Below, piece after piece: positions 44,388 to 52,192 of a stretch of 64,000 bases of DNA. The position numbers and the translations under genes were made by a program. The stretch covers positions 1-64,000 of the forward strand of contig NZ_CAKKNC010000008.1 of assembly GCF_918741285.1 (NCBI RefSeq). Direction: 5' to 3'. Source of the DNA: Sphingobium sp. CECT 9361. Lineage in GTDB: Bacteria > Pseudomonadota > Alphaproteobacteria > Sphingomonadales > Sphingomonadaceae. The first letter of the stretch is position 1. Each line of letters starts with the position of its first letter. Below the pieces are notes generated by a model. It saw only the letters and a list, made by a program, of their open reading frames with translations. It was not told where the DNA came from and searched no databases.

Positions 44388-44514
44388 CGGGCGCGCCTTT
44401 CTCCGGGCTGCTGGATTGGGGCGATTCGCGATCCAGATCCTTGCGCGACAGGAGACGCCACAACGCCAGCAGGATCAGCCCATGACTGACCAGTAGGGAA
44501 AAAGTGTCGATCAC
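44380..44514 (-). CDS. 44-residue one-helix membrane protein upstream of the ligase
   Basis: The frame from GTG 44514 to TGA 44380-44382 encodes MIDTFSLLVSHGLILLALWR, followed by LLSRKDLDRESPQSSSPEKG and APDA. It has one hydrophobic helix (about 5-20) and a charged tail. Its stop lies within the first codons of the ligase gene (8-bp overlap), so translation is coupled. The pattern looks like protein rather than chance: periplasmic N-terminus, one helix, basic then acidic cytoplasmic tail. It could be an accessory subunit of the ligase. Not a recognised family. Confidence 0.6.
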   Translation of the reverse strand: MIDTFSLLVSHGLILLALWRLLSRKDLDRESPQSSSPEKGAPDA

Positions 44515-44605
44515 TGCGCGTGCATCGTCCGTTGCATATCGCGAACCGGACTAGCCGATCGGGGTTGACGCGACGTTAATCCTTTTACGGCAAATCCAAT
44601 GCGCA

Positions 44606-45829
44606 ATGACACGGATTCTTCACGTTCTCGATCACAGCTTGCCGTTGCACAGCGGCTACACCTTCCGCACGCGCGCCATTCTCCGGGCGCAGATGGCGCA
44701 GGGGTGGAATGTGCGCGGCGTCACCGGGCGCCGGCATCTGGCGGAAGGGCCGGATGTCGAGACTATCGACGGCCTCACCTTTCACCGCACACCGGGCGAC
44801 ATTACGCCGGGGCAGGGGATCATCCGCGAGTGGCGCGAAATCGGCGCGCTGGCCGATGCGACCGATGCCGTGACCCGCGAATGGAAACCGCACCTCATCC
44901 ACGCCCATTCGCCGGTGCTGAACGCCATCGCAGCCTTGCGCGTCGCGCGGCGGCATGGATTGCCGTTCGTCTATGAAATTCGCGCTTTCTGGGAAGATGC
45001 CGCCGTGGGCAACGGCACTGGCACCGAAAGCAGCACGAAATACTGGCTGACCAAACAGCTCGAAAGCCGCGCGGTGCGCGCGTCCGACGCTGTCATCGTC
45101 ATCTGTCAGGGGTTGAAGGACGACCTCATTTCCCGCGGTGTCGATCCGGCCAAGATCACTGTATCGCCCAATGGCGTCGACATGGACATGTTTGGCACGC
45201 CCGTTCCACCTGATCCTGCGCTGCGCCATAGCCTTGGCCTCGACAATGCAGATGTCGTCGGCTTCATCGGCAGCTTCTACGATTATGAGGGGCTGGACGA
45301 TCTGATCGCCGCGATGCCCATGCTCCTCGCGCTTCGCCCCACGGCAAAGCTGCTGCTCGTCGGCGGCGGACCGCGCGAAGAAGCCTTGCGCGCGCAGGCG
45401 GCGGCATCTCCCGTTGCCGATCACATCGTTTTCGTCGGCCGGGTGCCGCACGATCAGGTCGAAAATTACTACAGCCTCGTCGATGTCCTTGCCTATCCCC
45501 GCAAAGCGATGCGCCTCACCGAACTGGTGACACCCTTGAAACCGCTCGAAGCGATGGCGCAGGGGCGACTGGTCGCCGCGTCCTGCGTCGGCGGTCACCG
45601 CGAACTGATCGAGGACGGTGTCACCGGCACCTTGTTCCCGCCCGACGATCCAAAAGGCATCGCCGATGCACTCGATCGCATGTTCGCCGACCGAGGCAAC
45701 TGGGACGCCCGCCGCGCCGTCGCCCGCCGCTTCGTCGAGCGCGAACGCAACTGGGCATCCAACGTCATGCGCTACGAGCCTGTCTATCACCGGCTGTTGT
45801 CGGACAACCGCGCAGCGCGGGCCGCATGA
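44606..45829 (+). CDS. exosortase A-associated glycosyltransferase (GT4)
   Basis: A 407-residue GT-B enzyme. It starts with ILHVLDHSLPLHSGYTFRTR, the hallmark of glycosyltransferases found next to exosortase A, and continues with HAHSPVLNAIAALRVAR and YEIRAFWEDAAVGNGTG. The donor site has the GT4 motif GFIGSFYDYEGLDDLI and KPLEAMAQGR. It transfers a sugar from an NDP donor during assembly of the exported glycan. It is divergent from the ligase cluster and is followed by a coupled membrane protein. Confidence 0.92.
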   Translation: MTRILHVLDHSLPLHSGYTFRTRAILRAQMAQGWNVRGVTGRRHLAEGPDVETIDGLTFHRTPGDITPGQGIIREWREIGALADATDAVTREWKPHLIHAHSPVLNAIAALRVARRHGLPFVYEIRAFWEDAAVGNGTGTESSTKYWLTKQLESRAVRASDAVIVICQGLKDDLISRGVDPAKITVSPNGVDMDMFGTPVPPDPALRHSLGLDNADVVGFIGSFYDYEGLDDLIAAMPMLLALRPTAKLLLVGGGPREEALRAQAAASPVADHIVFVGRVPHDQVENYYSLVDVLAYPRKAMRLTELVTPLKPLEAMAQGRLVAASCVGGHRELIEDGVTGTLFPPDDPKGIADALDRMFADRGNWDARRAVARRFVERERNWASNVMRYEPVYHRLLSDNRAARAA

Positions 45830-46887
45830 GCACCCGCCGGGACATCGTGCGCGCCACGCGCAAGCGTCGCCTGATGACGCTGTTCGCAGGGTGCGCGGCT
45901 GCGCTCGCCATGCTGTCGGTGCCGATCCCGCTGATCGAACTGGTCGTGGCATCCACCGGCCTATCCGAAACGATCCCCGCCGCAGCCCCACCGCTGGGCT
46001 TCACCGCGCGCGTCGCAATGGCGGGCTTTGCGGCATTGCTGGGCATGGGCGTGTCGCTCGCGCTCAACCCGCGCGTGGCCGCACAGGACGATGAAGAAGA
46101 GGCCGAGCAAGCGGGCCTCAACGACTGGCTGAATACCGAATCCGAAACGAAGGAAAGCAAGATGGGCTTTGCATTGTCGAAACTGACCAGCTTTACGCGC
46201 GGACGTGGCCGTGCCGTGGACCGCGAACGCGCTGGCTCCGATCTGGCGGATCCGTTGCCGGTCCTGCGCCGCGCGGATTCGCACCCCGATGCACCCGCCC
46301 GTCGCCCGATCTTCGCCAGCCGTGATTTCGAAGGCGCGGACATCTTCGCCCTCTCGCCCGCCAGGGAAACGGCGGCGGTTGCCGATGTCCATGACGCTCT
46401 TGATATGTCGTCCGGTATGTTCGTCGACGATGTGGCCGAAGCCATCGTGGCTCAACCCGAACCCGCCGCCGCAAAGTTCGATGCGCCAGACGGTCTCGTG
46501 ATGCCCAACGCGCCCGAACCGCTGGACGACCGAGCGATCCTGACCGAAGCCATCAACGCCTTGCCGCAGGACGCAGCAGTGGAAGCACAGCCGATCATCG
46601 CTCGTGTGCCGCTCGACACGCTCAGCATTGCGGAACTCGCCGATCGCTTCGAGCGCGGCATCGCTCGCCGCCGGGCATTGGCGCAGGCTGCCGCCGCCGC
46701 GCAAAAGATCGAAACGATCCGGGCAGAAACCGCCGGAATATCGACGACGCAGGTCGCAAACGAACCGCGCGTCCTTGCCGATATCCCGCCTGTTCCGCGT
46801 GTTGCGGTGCGTGGCGATGTCGATGCGGAAGTCGATCAGGCGCTGCGCGATGCCCTTGGCACGCTGCAGCAGATGACGGGGCGCTAA
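45826..46887 (+). CDS. hypothetical membrane protein with long acidic cytoplasmic region
   Basis: A 353-residue protein with two N-terminal helices (~16-44, LMTLFAGCAAALAMLSVPI, and ~57-78, VAMAGFAALLGMGVSLAL) and a ~275-residue soluble part rich in Asp, Glu, Ala and Pro. It has a basic patch at ~115-125 and a C-terminal helical segment (LSIAELADRFERGIARRRAL). It overlaps the glycosyltransferase gene by 4 bp (ATGA), so it is probably part of the same envelope-glycan unit. I recognise no family; a scaffold or regulator of polysaccharide assembly is only a guess. Confidence 0.7.
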   Translation: MSTRRDIVRATRKRRLMTLFAGCAAALAMLSVPIPLIELVVASTGLSETIPAAAPPLGFTARVAMAGFAALLGMGVSLALNPRVAAQDDEEEAEQAGLNDWLNTESETKESKMGFALSKLTSFTRGRGRAVDRERAGSDLADPLPVLRRADSHPDAPARRPIFASRDFEGADIFALSPARETAAVADVHDALDMSSGMFVDDVAEAIVAQPEPAAAKFDAPDGLVMPNAPEPLDDRAILTEAINALPQDAAVEAQPIIARVPLDTLSIAELADRFERGIARRRALAQAAAAAQKIETIRAETAGISTTQVANEPRVLADIPPVPRVAVRGDVDAEVDQALRDALGTLQQMTGR

Positions 46888-47240
46888 TCGCCGCTGTCGG
46901 TAATAATCAGTACGGCAAGGTTGAGGAAATGCGTTTGCGCATCCCCAGCCCCAGCCCCAGCCACGCTGCCTTCGACCGCTACTTCGCAGACGATGTACCC
47001 GCTGATGTGAAATTCCGCCTCGGGTAATCGACGGGCCATATCGTCTGCTCGCGCCGTTGCATCCGCGCCTGCAAATTCAAGCGTCATACAACATACCGTC
47101 CCGTCATAAAGCGCACTGGCCCAGGGGATGATTTCGCTGCAAATGCCTGTCGTGTCGGGGTCGGCCATTTCGATAAGGCTGCGAAGCAAGCGGCGGGACG
47201 GGTCGCGTGGCCCCGGAAAAGCGGGAAGGCACTGGCTCAT
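46884..47240 (-). CDS. hypothetical protein
   Basis: A 118-residue soluble protein: CLPAFPGPRDPSRRLLRSLI, PWASALYDGTVCCMTLEFAG, RRLPEAEFHISGYIVCEVAV. A mostly beta pattern with four cysteines suggests a small alpha-beta domain. No family is recognised. It overlaps the upstream 62-residue gene by 4 bp and the convergent gene at 46887 by 4 bp at their stops. The pair is divergent from the S24 repressor and may be under its control. Confidence 0.65.
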   Translation of the reverse strand: MSQCLPAFPGPRDPSRRLLRSLIEMADPDTTGICSEIIPWASALYDGTVCCMTLEFAGADATARADDMARRLPEAEFHISGYIVCEVAVEGSVAGAGAGDAQTHFLNLAVLIITDSGD

Positions 47241-47425
47241 TGCGGTTGCCCTCCTGCATATATGTTCATGAAATGTTCTAGGCGTCTCGTCATCCGGGCG
47301 CCCGGTTCGCGTCCTCTGCGCATGTCGAGGACGAGGCGCGGATCGCGCGCGGCTTCGCGCCCGAAGCGGGTCGGCGGGATGTCATGCTCCCTCAAGAATT
47401 TTTCGACGCGGCGTAGCAGGTGCAT
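47237..47425 (-). CDS. small hypothetical protein, possible DNA-binding
   Basis: A 62-residue basic protein: MHLLRRVEKFLREHDIPPTR, FGREAARDPRLVLDMRRGRE, then TRRLEHFMNIY. The pattern of a helix, a turn at 'PPTRFGREAARDPRLV', and a second helix resembles a helix-turn-helix of phage-repressor type (T-FGREA-DP-LV). A role as a small regulator is possible. AAGGAG is found about 9 bp upstream of its start. It is transcribed away from the S24 gene across a region with paired operators. Confidence 0.7.
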   Translation of the reverse strand: MHLLRRVEKFLREHDIPPTRFGREAARDPRLVLDMRRGREPGARMTRRLEHFMNIYAGGQPQ

Positions 47426-47483
47426 GGCGACAATCTCCTTCCATCATTGCCCCGGCACCCACTCGCGAGCGAGTCGAAACCGG

Positions 47484-47532
47484 ATAGGGTTTTTCCTATT
47501 TCATTGGCAAATTCCTACTTGTCTAGGAAAAA
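47484..47532. promoter_or_regulatory. paired operators between the S24 repressor and the divergent small genes
   Basis: Four half-sites occur in a symmetric array: TAGG at 47485, CCTA at 47495, CCTA at 47514 and TAGG at 47524. They form ATAGG-N6-CCTAT (47484-47499) and TTCCTA-N6-TAGGAA (47512-47529). In addition TTTTTCCTA (47490-47498) and TAGGAAAAA (47524-47532) are inverted copies. The S24/LexA-like protein encoded 13 bp downstream is the obvious candidate ligand. Confidence 0.6.
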
Positions 47533-47544
47533 TCCTGCCGCTAT

Positions 47545-48222
47545 ATGCAAAATATGGATAATGTTGCTGCCCGCGCTGCGCTCGACCGCCTGATTGCCGA
47601 ACGGCATGAACGCTACGAGGCGCTGTCCCGCCTAATCGGTCGCAACCCTGCCTATATTCAGCAATATATCAAACGCGGGACGCCCCGGAAGCTGGATGAA
47701 GCCGACCGCCGTGTGCTCGCGCGCTATTTCGGCGTGGAAGAGCGCCTGTTGGGCGGGCCCGAGGAGACGCCGGTCGTCAGCCTCAGCCGGAAGCGCGCAA
47801 CCCCTGCCGTCGTCGTGGTGCCGCGGCTGGCGCTCGGCGCGTCGGCGGGCGCAGGGTCACTGGACGACGATGAACGCGCGTCGGGCGCCTTCGCCTTCGA
47901 TGCCGCATGGCTGCGGACGATGGGCGTAAAGGGGGAGGGGCTGTCGATCATTCGCGTCGATGGCGAATCGATGGCCCCCACGCTCAACGATGGCGACGAC
48001 ATCATGGTCGACCGCGCCGACGCCGCCCCCCGCCTGCGCGACGGCATCTACGTCCTGCGCCTCGACGACATGCTGATGGTAAAACGGGTGGCAATGGGGC
48101 CAAAGCGAGGCCGCTTCTCCGTCCTCAGCGACAACTCGCATTATCCCGACTGGACCGATATCGACCCCGCGCTGGTGGATATTGTCGGCCGCGTGGTGTG
48201 GACGGGGCGGCGGGTGGGGTAG
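47545..48222 (+). CDS. S24/LexA-like repressor with helix-turn-helix
   Basis: A 225-residue protein. Residues ~15-55 form a helix-turn-helix with a LIGRNPAYIQQYIKRGTPRK pattern. The C-terminal ~120 residues are a peptidase S24 domain with the Ser/Lys dyad: IIRVDGESMAPTLNDGDD (Ser) and MLMVKRVAMG (Lys). Such proteins undergo RecA-stimulated self-cleavage or act as non-cleaving repressors. There is no clear ribosome binding site; a second Met lies at 47554. The operators upstream suggest autoregulation. Confidence 0.85.
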   Translation: MQNMDNVAARAALDRLIAERHERYEALSRLIGRNPAYIQQYIKRGTPRKLDEADRRVLARYFGVEERLLGGPEETPVVSLSRKRATPAVVVVPRLALGASAGAGSLDDDERASGAFAFDAAWLRTMGVKGEGLSIIRVDGESMAPTLNDGDDIMVDRADAAPRLRDGIYVLRLDDMLMVKRVAMGPKRGRFSVLSDNSHYPDWTDIDPALVDIVGRVVWTGRRVG

Positions 48223-48300
48223 GGCGCGGATTGGTGAATATGGGTGGATAGGCGACAGTCCGGTCTGTCATTTAGAAGGGTAGAAAGCGGACTTGGAATC

Positions 48301-48843
48301 GTGCAGATTAATCTCATGGATAGATGGGCGCCGGGTTACACTCAATCGGAGCTAGATGAAGCGCAAGAACGCTATGGCATCAACTTCCCCCCAGATTTGA
48401 TAGCTCTGTTCTTGGAAAAGCAGCCAAGCGGGGGGTACCGTTGGAACGCCGAAGATAGCCGTATTCGGAAGATGCTAGCACGGCCTTTGGAGGCCTTGCT
48501 GTTCGATGTCGATCACGGCCTTTGGTGGCCAGATTGGGGCGAGCGCCCAAACGACCTATCGCTCCGGCATGGGATTGTAGGTGAGGCGCTGGCGCAAGCG
48601 CCCCGACTTATTCCTATACTGAGCCACAGGTTCCTTCCCGAAACTCCTTGCGATAGTGGTAACCCCGTCTTCTCAATGCACGGTTTTGATACGGTATATT
48701 ACGGTGCGAACCTATCGCAGTATTTCGTCAACGAGTTTGGCGGCACCTATAATATCGGCCCTGTGCGACACATTCCGTTCTGGTCGGATATTACAGAAGG
48801 GCACGATCAGACATTCACAGGCGCGCCATATGTCCGCCCCTAG
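48301..48843 (+). CDS. SMI1/KNR4 family protein, orphan immunity-like
   Basis: A 180-residue protein with a SMI1/KNR4 (SUKH) fold: YTQSELDEAQERYGINFPPD, LIALFLEKQPSGGYRWN, FDVDHGLWWPDWGERP, and NPVFSMHGFDTVYYGANL near the C-terminus. SUKH proteins often neutralise secreted or contact-dependent toxins. No toxin gene is adjacent. Codon use is more AT-rich than its neighbours', suggesting transfer. The start is uncertain: GTG 48301, ATG 48316, or the longer frame from 48244. Confidence 0.75.
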   Translation: MQINLMDRWAPGYTQSELDEAQERYGINFPPDLIALFLEKQPSGGYRWNAEDSRIRKMLARPLEALLFDVDHGLWWPDWGERPNDLSLRHGIVGEALAQAPRLIPILSHRFLPETPCDSGNPVFSMHGFDTVYYGANLSQYFVNEFGGTYNIGPVRHIPFWSDITEGHDQTFTGAPYVRP

Positions 48844-48913
48844 ATAACCTAACGCCGAATGACGACGGCAACAAATGGTCGACCCCGAAGTGGTCGCGAA
48901 GTGGGAATGCGGA

Positions 48914-49792
48914 TCACGTTTGCGAGGGACCTCTGCGGATCTCGCCGGCAAATGCCCATCGGATGGTGCGTGCGATCAGGGCCGTTGAGAAGCGGGCAGC
49001 AGGTGTGCTGAGGCGCGGTCCAACAATTCCGTGCAAGCCGCTCGCCCATGGCGGGAGCAGATCGACTGCTGCATCCATTATCATGGCCTGTACAGGAGCC
49101 GCTGCCGGTGCAGGCGCCTTCTGACGCAGGACCAGTCTTGCGATCTCTTTTGTCCTTGCGTCTGCACTCAAGGCTGGACGCATGGTCTCTACCCGTGCTT
49201 CGGCCTTGGCGCGAGTTTGCGGCACGGGATCTGCGCCGAGCATTTGTGCGATCAGGGCGAATTGCGCGAAATAGCTGTCCTGGTCGGCTTCGCTCATGCC
49301 GGGCTCGCCATAGCGGATCCAGGCGTCGAGAAAGCACAGAGCTTCCGTGACATGAACCCATGCGAGCAGATGCGGTTCATTGGCGGAATAGGGTGTGCCG
49401 TCCGGCAGTGTTCCGGTGACCTGCGAATGGACGTCCTTAACCCGCTTTACGGCGGCCAGAGCATCGGCCTGGTCGGCGTAGGTGGTCACGGCGATAAAGC
49501 GCGCGGTTCGCCTCAGCCTGCCCAACATATCATCCCGGAACGTCGAATGGTCCCAGATCCCCGCCAGCGCCGCAGGATGGAGCATCTGCATAAGCAGCGC
49601 GGAAACGCCACCCACCATCATCGTGGTAACATCGCCATGCACGCGCCAGATTACGGAATCGCAAGGGAAAAGCGCATTGGACGAGCGGACGACCGGCTTT
49701 TCACCGTTGGCGCGATCATTGAACACAGCCCGGACCCGGTCGACCAGAGCGCGGCGTAGAAAGCCGGTTAGCAAAGAGCGTGCAGGTGCCAT
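48914..49792 (-). CDS. MpaB-type oxygenase (DUF2236)
   Basis: A 292-residue DUF2236 protein. Family motifs: VHGDVTTMMVGGVSALLMQM, LHPAALAGIWDHSTFRDDML, a conserved RRTARFIAVTTYAD, and HLLAWVHVTEALCF with the histidines that bind heme in the MpaB/latex-clearing-protein group. Members oxidise or cleave lipids and terpenoids, such as mycophenolate side chains and rubber. It is the last gene of the three-gene operon, 6 bp after the SRPBCC fusion gene. Confidence 0.88.
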   Translation of the reverse strand: MAPARSLLTGFLRRALVDRVRAVFNDRANGEKPVVRSSNALFPCDSVIWRVHGDVTTMMVGGVSALLMQMLHPAALAGIWDHSTFRDDMLGRLRRTARFIAVTTYADQADALAAVKRVKDVHSQVTGTLPDGTPYSANEPHLLAWVHVTEALCFLDAWIRYGEPGMSEADQDSYFAQFALIAQMLGADPVPQTRAKAEARVETMRPALSADARTKEIARLVLRQKAPAPAAAPVQAMIMDAAVDLLPPWASGLHGIVGPRLSTPAARFSTALIARTIRWAFAGEIRRGPSQT

Positions 49793-49798
49793 CGACCA

Positions 49799-51148
49799 TC
49801 AAACTCCCGAACGGTGGTGATCACTGTCTTCCGCAACGGCCTTTGCCTGAATGTCGCGCAAAACCCGCATCACATTCAGATGGATCGCCCATCGTGCTAC
49901 GGGTTCCCAATAGAGCACCGGGTCCATCTTCAATATGTGGGTAGCACGCGCCGTAAGCCGGGTGCCACCATTGGCGAGCGGTTCGAGGTCGAAGCGGGTT
50001 TCCCCCGTATCGAAATAGCCGCGCACGTGGGGTGCATGGACTTTCCGATAGGGACTCATCTCCTCCATGGCGGGAGGCTGCTCGACCACAGTAAAGGCAA
50101 GGCGCCGTTCGGGTTGCCACTGGGTCACCCTCTCCCGAGCAACACCGGTCGAGAATTCGCCCAGACGCACCGCTCCCACGCCTGCGCCCACCAGGCGTCC
50201 ACGGATTGGATAAGCAAGCCCTGAGACGCCGACGATCCCCGGTCCGGATGCTATGGGGCTGCTGTCCGTCAGTGCGTGCCATACAGCTGAGGGAGGCGCC
50301 GCAATGTCGACGGCTTCATGCGTGGCAATCGGCGCGACGGGTGGCATGGCAGCCTCCAGCGCAAACAGAGCGGGCAAGAAGGCAAGGCTCATTAGCGGCT
50401 GGTCCTTTTTCCTACCGAAACGCGCAGCGGCACGGCCCAGACCGCCGCCGACAATTGCCACGATTCCGCCAAGCGGTGCAGCCATCAGAATGCATAGCAT
50501 ACCCTCCAGTGCCAGCAGGATCAGCGCAAGCGACCCGATGCCGGCGGCCCCCATGACCAACATGCTCGTTTGGCCAAAACTTATGGACCTCCGCCGATTG
50601 GCGAGAAAGCCAGTGGTCATACCGACCAGAAAGGGCGTCATCACGAACAGGCCCCAGCCATAGGCACCGAAACTAACGGCAGATATCAGCACGGCCAGAA
50701 TAATTATCGCAACGCCTGCGAGAACCCCCTGCATCATATCCCTGACATCGACACCCGCTTCGGGCTCGTCTCCGATCTCAGTCGACAGGTGTGGAAGGAT
50801 CAGGAGCAGTGTGACAGCGGCGATCTGGACCATGGGCACGATCGCCAGTGCGGCGAGAAAATAGCCTCCTCCCGACCACGACGCGCGGCGGAATGACAGC
50901 AGCGCCAGTCCCCAGGCCACAACGAGGCTGATGGCGAAAGACACAGCCGCCGTCGTCATGTCCAGATTGGGCAGCAGGGTCAGGCTGCGCAGCGGCAGCA
51001 GCCAGAAGCTCGGGCTGAGGGGGATCGGGAACCCTTCCCTGACGAAAGCCGCCGCTACTGCGGCATGCTGGGACAGAAGTAGGGTTGGAGCCAGCAAAAC
51101 ATAAGCGAAGGGCGAGAGTTCGCCTTGGAAGGATAAGGGGTAGCGCAT
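49799..51148 (-). CDS. polytopic membrane protein fused to an SRPBCC (START-like) domain
   Basis: A 449-residue protein. The first ~270 residues contain about eight membrane helices (FAYVLLAPTLLLSQHAAVAA, MTTAAVSFAISLVVAWGLAL, GVLAGVAIIILAVLISAVSF, GSLALILLALEGMLCILMAA). Residues ~293-440 are an SRPBCC lipid-binding domain (HEAVDIAAPPSAVWHALTDS, WQPERRLAFTVVEQP, FDLEPLANGGTRLTARATH). The fusion suggests presentation of a hydrophobic ligand at the membrane. It begins 4 bp after the desaturase gene. Confidence 0.8.
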   Translation of the reverse strand: MRYPLSFQGELSPFAYVLLAPTLLLSQHAAVAAAFVREGFPIPLSPSFWLLPLRSLTLLPNLDMTTAAVSFAISLVVAWGLALLSFRRASWSGGGYFLAALAIVPMVQIAAVTLLLILPHLSTEIGDEPEAGVDVRDMMQGVLAGVAIIILAVLISAVSFGAYGWGLFVMTPFLVGMTTGFLANRRRSISFGQTSMLVMGAAGIGSLALILLALEGMLCILMAAPLGGIVAIVGGGLGRAAARFGRKKDQPLMSLAFLPALFALEAAMPPVAPIATHEAVDIAAPPSAVWHALTDSSPIASGPGIVGVSGLAYPIRGRLVGAGVGAVRLGEFSTGVARERVTQWQPERRLAFTVVEQPPAMEEMSPYRKVHAPHVRGYFDTGETRFDLEPLANGGTRLTARATHILKMDPVLYWEPVARWAIHLNVMRVLRDIQAKAVAEDSDHHRSGV

Positions 51149-51152
51149 GGGC

Positions 51153-52109
51153 TTACACCTGAGTCAGGGATATGGGGCTGGCGGGGTCAGGCGTGCTTTC
51201 TCTCGAAATCTGCATCACGGCTGCGGCTCGGTCCAGATGTTGGGGAAGAACGATATTCCATGCCAAGCCCAGTGTTTCGAGCAGCTTGATAAAAGCATAA
51301 CCCCAGTCGCTCTGGCCCGGGTGCAGGCCGATCCGCGCCGATCCCGGAAAAGCATGATGGTTATTATGCCATGCCTCGCCCATGGTCGGGATCGCCGCCC
51401 ATGGGACATCATGCGCCTGCACCCCGGCGTCCTTGACCAGCCAGCTTTGCGGTCCCCGGCGATGCGCCAAATGCCCCACAAACCAGTGCCCTGTTACGGA
51501 GATGCTGACCCGGACGCAGATGCCCCAGACTACCCAGCTCCATCCACCGCCCAGGAACAGCAGGACCGCTATAGGGATTTGTTGCGCCATCCATGTGGCT
51601 TCCAGAAAGCGGTAGAAACGGTCCCCGCCGGCATCGCCATAATCAAAGGCTGGTGGCCGCTGAAGATCCAGCCGACAGTGGAGTTGCCAGTAGGCATCCC
51701 TCAACATCGACTGGCGGTGGGCGAGATAATCATGGCAATCGCGCTGACGTTGCGCCCAGTCGCGCATGTCATGGGTACGGATCATCCAGAGCGGTCCGCT
51801 CATGCCGACGCATGTGCCGATCCAGACGAGTGCGCGCTCCACCCATTTCGGGCAATCGAAGCTGCGGTGGATCAGGCGGCGATGAAAACCAACGCTATGG
51901 CCGAGCAGTAGCGAAGCGCCGGTGAGGAGAACGAAAATTAGCAGCGCGCTCCGGCTGAACAGCCACGGTGCCAGAACCAGCGAGGTCAACAGCATGCCCC
52001 CGTTCCAGACGGAGTGCACCGGATCCCATCGCACTATGCCCTCGACGGGGCTGCATCCCGGCGTTTCAATCAAGCTATTCACGCTGCAGCGGTCGGTCGC
52101 GACTCTCAT
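51153..52109 (-). CDS. fatty acid (acyl-CoA) desaturase
   Basis: A 318-residue di-iron membrane desaturase. Histidine boxes are HSVGFHRRLIHRS, an unusual second box RTHDMRDWAQRQRDCHDYL, and EAWHNNHHAFPGSAR; a fourth conserved stretch is GHWFVGHLAHRRGP. Box two departs from the usual HRxHH, which identifies a distinct subgroup. It introduces a double bond into an unknown acyl chain. The start at 52109 has AGGAGG upstream. It is first in the operon and divergent from an ArsR regulator. Confidence 0.88.
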   Translation of the reverse strand: MRVATDRCSVNSLIETPGCSPVEGIVRWDPVHSVWNGGMLLTSLVLAPWLFSRSALLIFVLLTGASLLLGHSVGFHRRLIHRSFDCPKWVERALVWIGTCVGMSGPLWMIRTHDMRDWAQRQRDCHDYLAHRQSMLRDAYWQLHCRLDLQRPPAFDYGDAGGDRFYRFLEATWMAQQIPIAVLLFLGGGWSWVVWGICVRVSISVTGHWFVGHLAHRRGPQSWLVKDAGVQAHDVPWAAIPTMGEAWHNNHHAFPGSARIGLHPGQSDWGYAFIKLLETLGLAWNIVLPQHLDRAAAVMQISRESTPDPASPISLTQV

Positions 52110-52126
52110 GACAGCCTCCTAGGTAA

Positions 52127-52190
52127 TTAGCTTATTCCTTAAATATTGCACGCCCCTTGTCAAGCCGTTAGCTCATTCCTTAAATAAGGA
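52127..52190. promoter_or_regulatory. direct-repeat operator and palindrome between desaturase and arsR-type gene
   Basis: TTAGCTTATTCCTTAAATA (52127-52145) and TTAGCTCATTCCTTAAATA (52168-52186) differ at one base and are 41 bp apart, about four helical turns. The second copy extends into TCCTTA-AA-TAAGGA (52177-52190), a perfect palindrome overlapping the regulator's ribosome binding site. It is the likely binding array of the ArsR-family protein encoded at 52193. Confidence 0.75.
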
Positions 52191-52192
52191 TA

